A DNA stretch of 64,000 nucleotides. Source: Geobacter sp. OR-1 (GTDB lineage: Bacteria; Desulfobacterota; Desulfuromonadia; Geobacterales; DSM-12255). The stretch spans positions 1 through 64,000 of the forward strand of contig NZ_BAZF01000013.1 in assembly GCF_000813145.1 (NCBI RefSeq). Reading direction: 5' to 3'. How positions within the stretch are numbered: the stretch's first letter is position 1; each line of letters starts with the position of its first letter. Positions 63,103 through 64,000 of this stretch are shown here, in pieces. The notes under the pieces were generated by a model. That model was given only the letters and a program-made list of their open reading frames with translations. It was not told the DNA's origin and made no database searches. Both the position numbers and the translations under genes were made by a program.

Positions 63103-64000
63103 ATGGGCGGAGAATCGGAGTTCAGCGCAGTTCCTCAAGAAGGAATAGATGCCTGCAAGTTTGAATCCCTTGTTTGGGGCGCTATATTCTTCGTACTGGT
63201 AGCCTTTCTGCAGTTTTATCTCCCTTATCCCATTGATGACGACACGGCCTATCATTTTTCCGTCAGTGAACTGATTAGAAAGAACGGCATATTAGTCAAT
63301 TTCCCCTGGACTCGTTTCAGCCTGCAGTTTGACCATTATGGCGACAAGGAGTTCCTTTTTCATTTACTCTTTATCCCGTTTTCTGCGCTCGGCTTTGTCA
63401 ATGCTTCGCGTGCTGTCGGCATAATCGGCGGGTCGCTCATCCTAGTTACACTGTATACCTTACTCCGCAGAGAAAAAATCCGGAACGCCGGGCTCTGGAC
63501 ACTGCTGCCGCTGACAGTGAGCCTGTTTGCCTACCGGTTTGCCCAGGTGAGGCCGCAACTGTTTTCCATTGCACTGGCTCTGGCATTTTTGTGGAGTTAC
63601 AGCCGGAGACGATATTGGCTGTTGCTGGCAGTTTCAGTGCTCTACCCCTTGTCGTACGTTGCTTTCTGGCAAATTCCGCTACTACTGGTTGCAGCAACAG
63701 AGGCTGCCCGCAGAACTGCCAAAGAAAGGTTCACGCCAAAGCAGTTACTGACGGTGTGCGCCGGGGTTGCCATCGGCATTGCTCTTCACCCGAATTCAAT
63801 CAATTTGATGACAATCAACTGGGTTCATATGACTGATGTCCTCATGAGGAACGCATGGGGGAATAAGGTCGAATTCAACATGGGACAGGAGTTTGACCCG
63901 CTGACCATTTCGGAGTGGCTGACATACCTGCTGGCTCCTGCAGGCATGGCCATTTGGGCGCTGAATGTGTCATGGCGGCACCGCAAAGCCGATGCTCTGC
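63103..64000 (+). CDS. Polytopic membrane protein, cut by the window end
   Basis: An open frame starts at ATG 63103 (MGGESEFSAVPQEG), 3 bases after the GT2 stop, and runs without a stop to the window edge, giving at least 299 residues. At least six hydrophobic segments follow the first 25 residues (WGAIFFVLVAFLQFYLPYP, LLFIPFSALGFV, and others). IDDDTAYHFSVSEL after the first helix resembles the acidic catalytic loop of GT-C-fold glycosyltransferases (GT39-like). Likely works on lipid-linked sugars with its neighbours. The C-terminus is unseen. Confidence 0.75.
   Translation, partial: MGGESEFSAVPQEGIDACKFESLVWGAIFFVLVAFLQFYLPYPIDDDTAYHFSVSELIRKNGILVNFPWTRFSLQFDHYGDKEFLFHLLFIPFSALGFVNASRAVGIIGGSLILVTLYTLLRREKIRNAGLWTLLPLTVSLFAYRFAQVRPQLFSIALALAFLWSYSRRRYWLLLAVSVLYPLSYVAFWQIPLLLVAATEAARRTAKERFTPKQLLTVCAGVAIGIALHPNSINLMTINWVHMTDVLMRNAWGNKVEFNMGQEFDPLTISEWLTYLLAPAGMAIWALNVSWRHRKADAL

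Overview
The window looks like a chromosome segment of an iron- or metal-reducing Geobacterales bacterium (Geobacter/Geotalea type). The evidence is a housekeeping gene order typical of that group (radical SAM protein, rng, Rieske protein, rplU, rpmA, obg, proB, proA, nadD, rsfS, rlmH, gpmI), many c-type cytochromes with CXXCH haem motifs, and cytochrome repeats of the CX4CH...CXXCH kind that are characteristic of Geobacter. No tRNA, rRNA, CRISPR array or insertion sequence was seen.

Bases 1-13.6 kb hold housekeeping genes on the + strand: RNA processing (rng), ribosomal proteins, ribosome assembly and silencing (obg, rsfS, rlmH), proline and NAD synthesis, glycolysis (gpmI) and an M23 peptidase. 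Bases 13.6-17.2 kb hold small accessory genes and a MoxR-type AAA+ ATPase. Its likely VWA-domain partner lies about 8.5 kb away, at 24.96 kb.

Bases 17.3-24.7 kb, on the - strand, encode an inner-membrane quinol-oxidising b/c complex: a seven-haem cytochrome, a cytochrome b and three small membrane proteins. A degenerate receiver protein is in the same operon, and a hybrid histidine kinase and an NtrC-type activator lie upstream. This matches what I remember of the CbcBA/BccR system of Geobacter sulfurreducens. A near-perfect sigma-54 promoter (20724-20738) precedes the operon. Three copies of an ATTCCTG-N5-CAGGAAT palindrome lie between it and the regulator gene and are probably the activator's binding sites.

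Bases 25-34.8 kb return to mixed accessory and housekeeping genes: VWA protein, putative metallopeptidase, diheme cytochrome, murI, GerMN protein, a short metH, split transketolase and a pseudopilin. Bases 34.9-37.8 kb hold a second two-component pair. Its kinase has a haem c motif in the extracytoplasmic sensor, and its sigma-54-type regulator has a non-canonical GSFTDA loop. A second sigma-54-like promoter at 37889 then leads into a 22-kb cluster: an NHL-propeller/dockerin-like protein, four giant secreted multihaem cytochromes (1078, 1422, 1455 and 2059 residues, with roughly 22, 26, 23 and 23 CXXCH motifs plus many CX4CH), and a previously uncalled 19-residue peptide gene directly behind the last cytochrome, closed by a strong terminator. 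I think the peptide is the most interesting item here.

The right end (60.2-64 kb) has a more AT-rich start and encodes membrane glycosylation enzymes: a frameshifted GT39-like transferase, a GT2 transferase with a methyltransferase-like N-terminus, and a polytopic membrane protein cut by the window edge.
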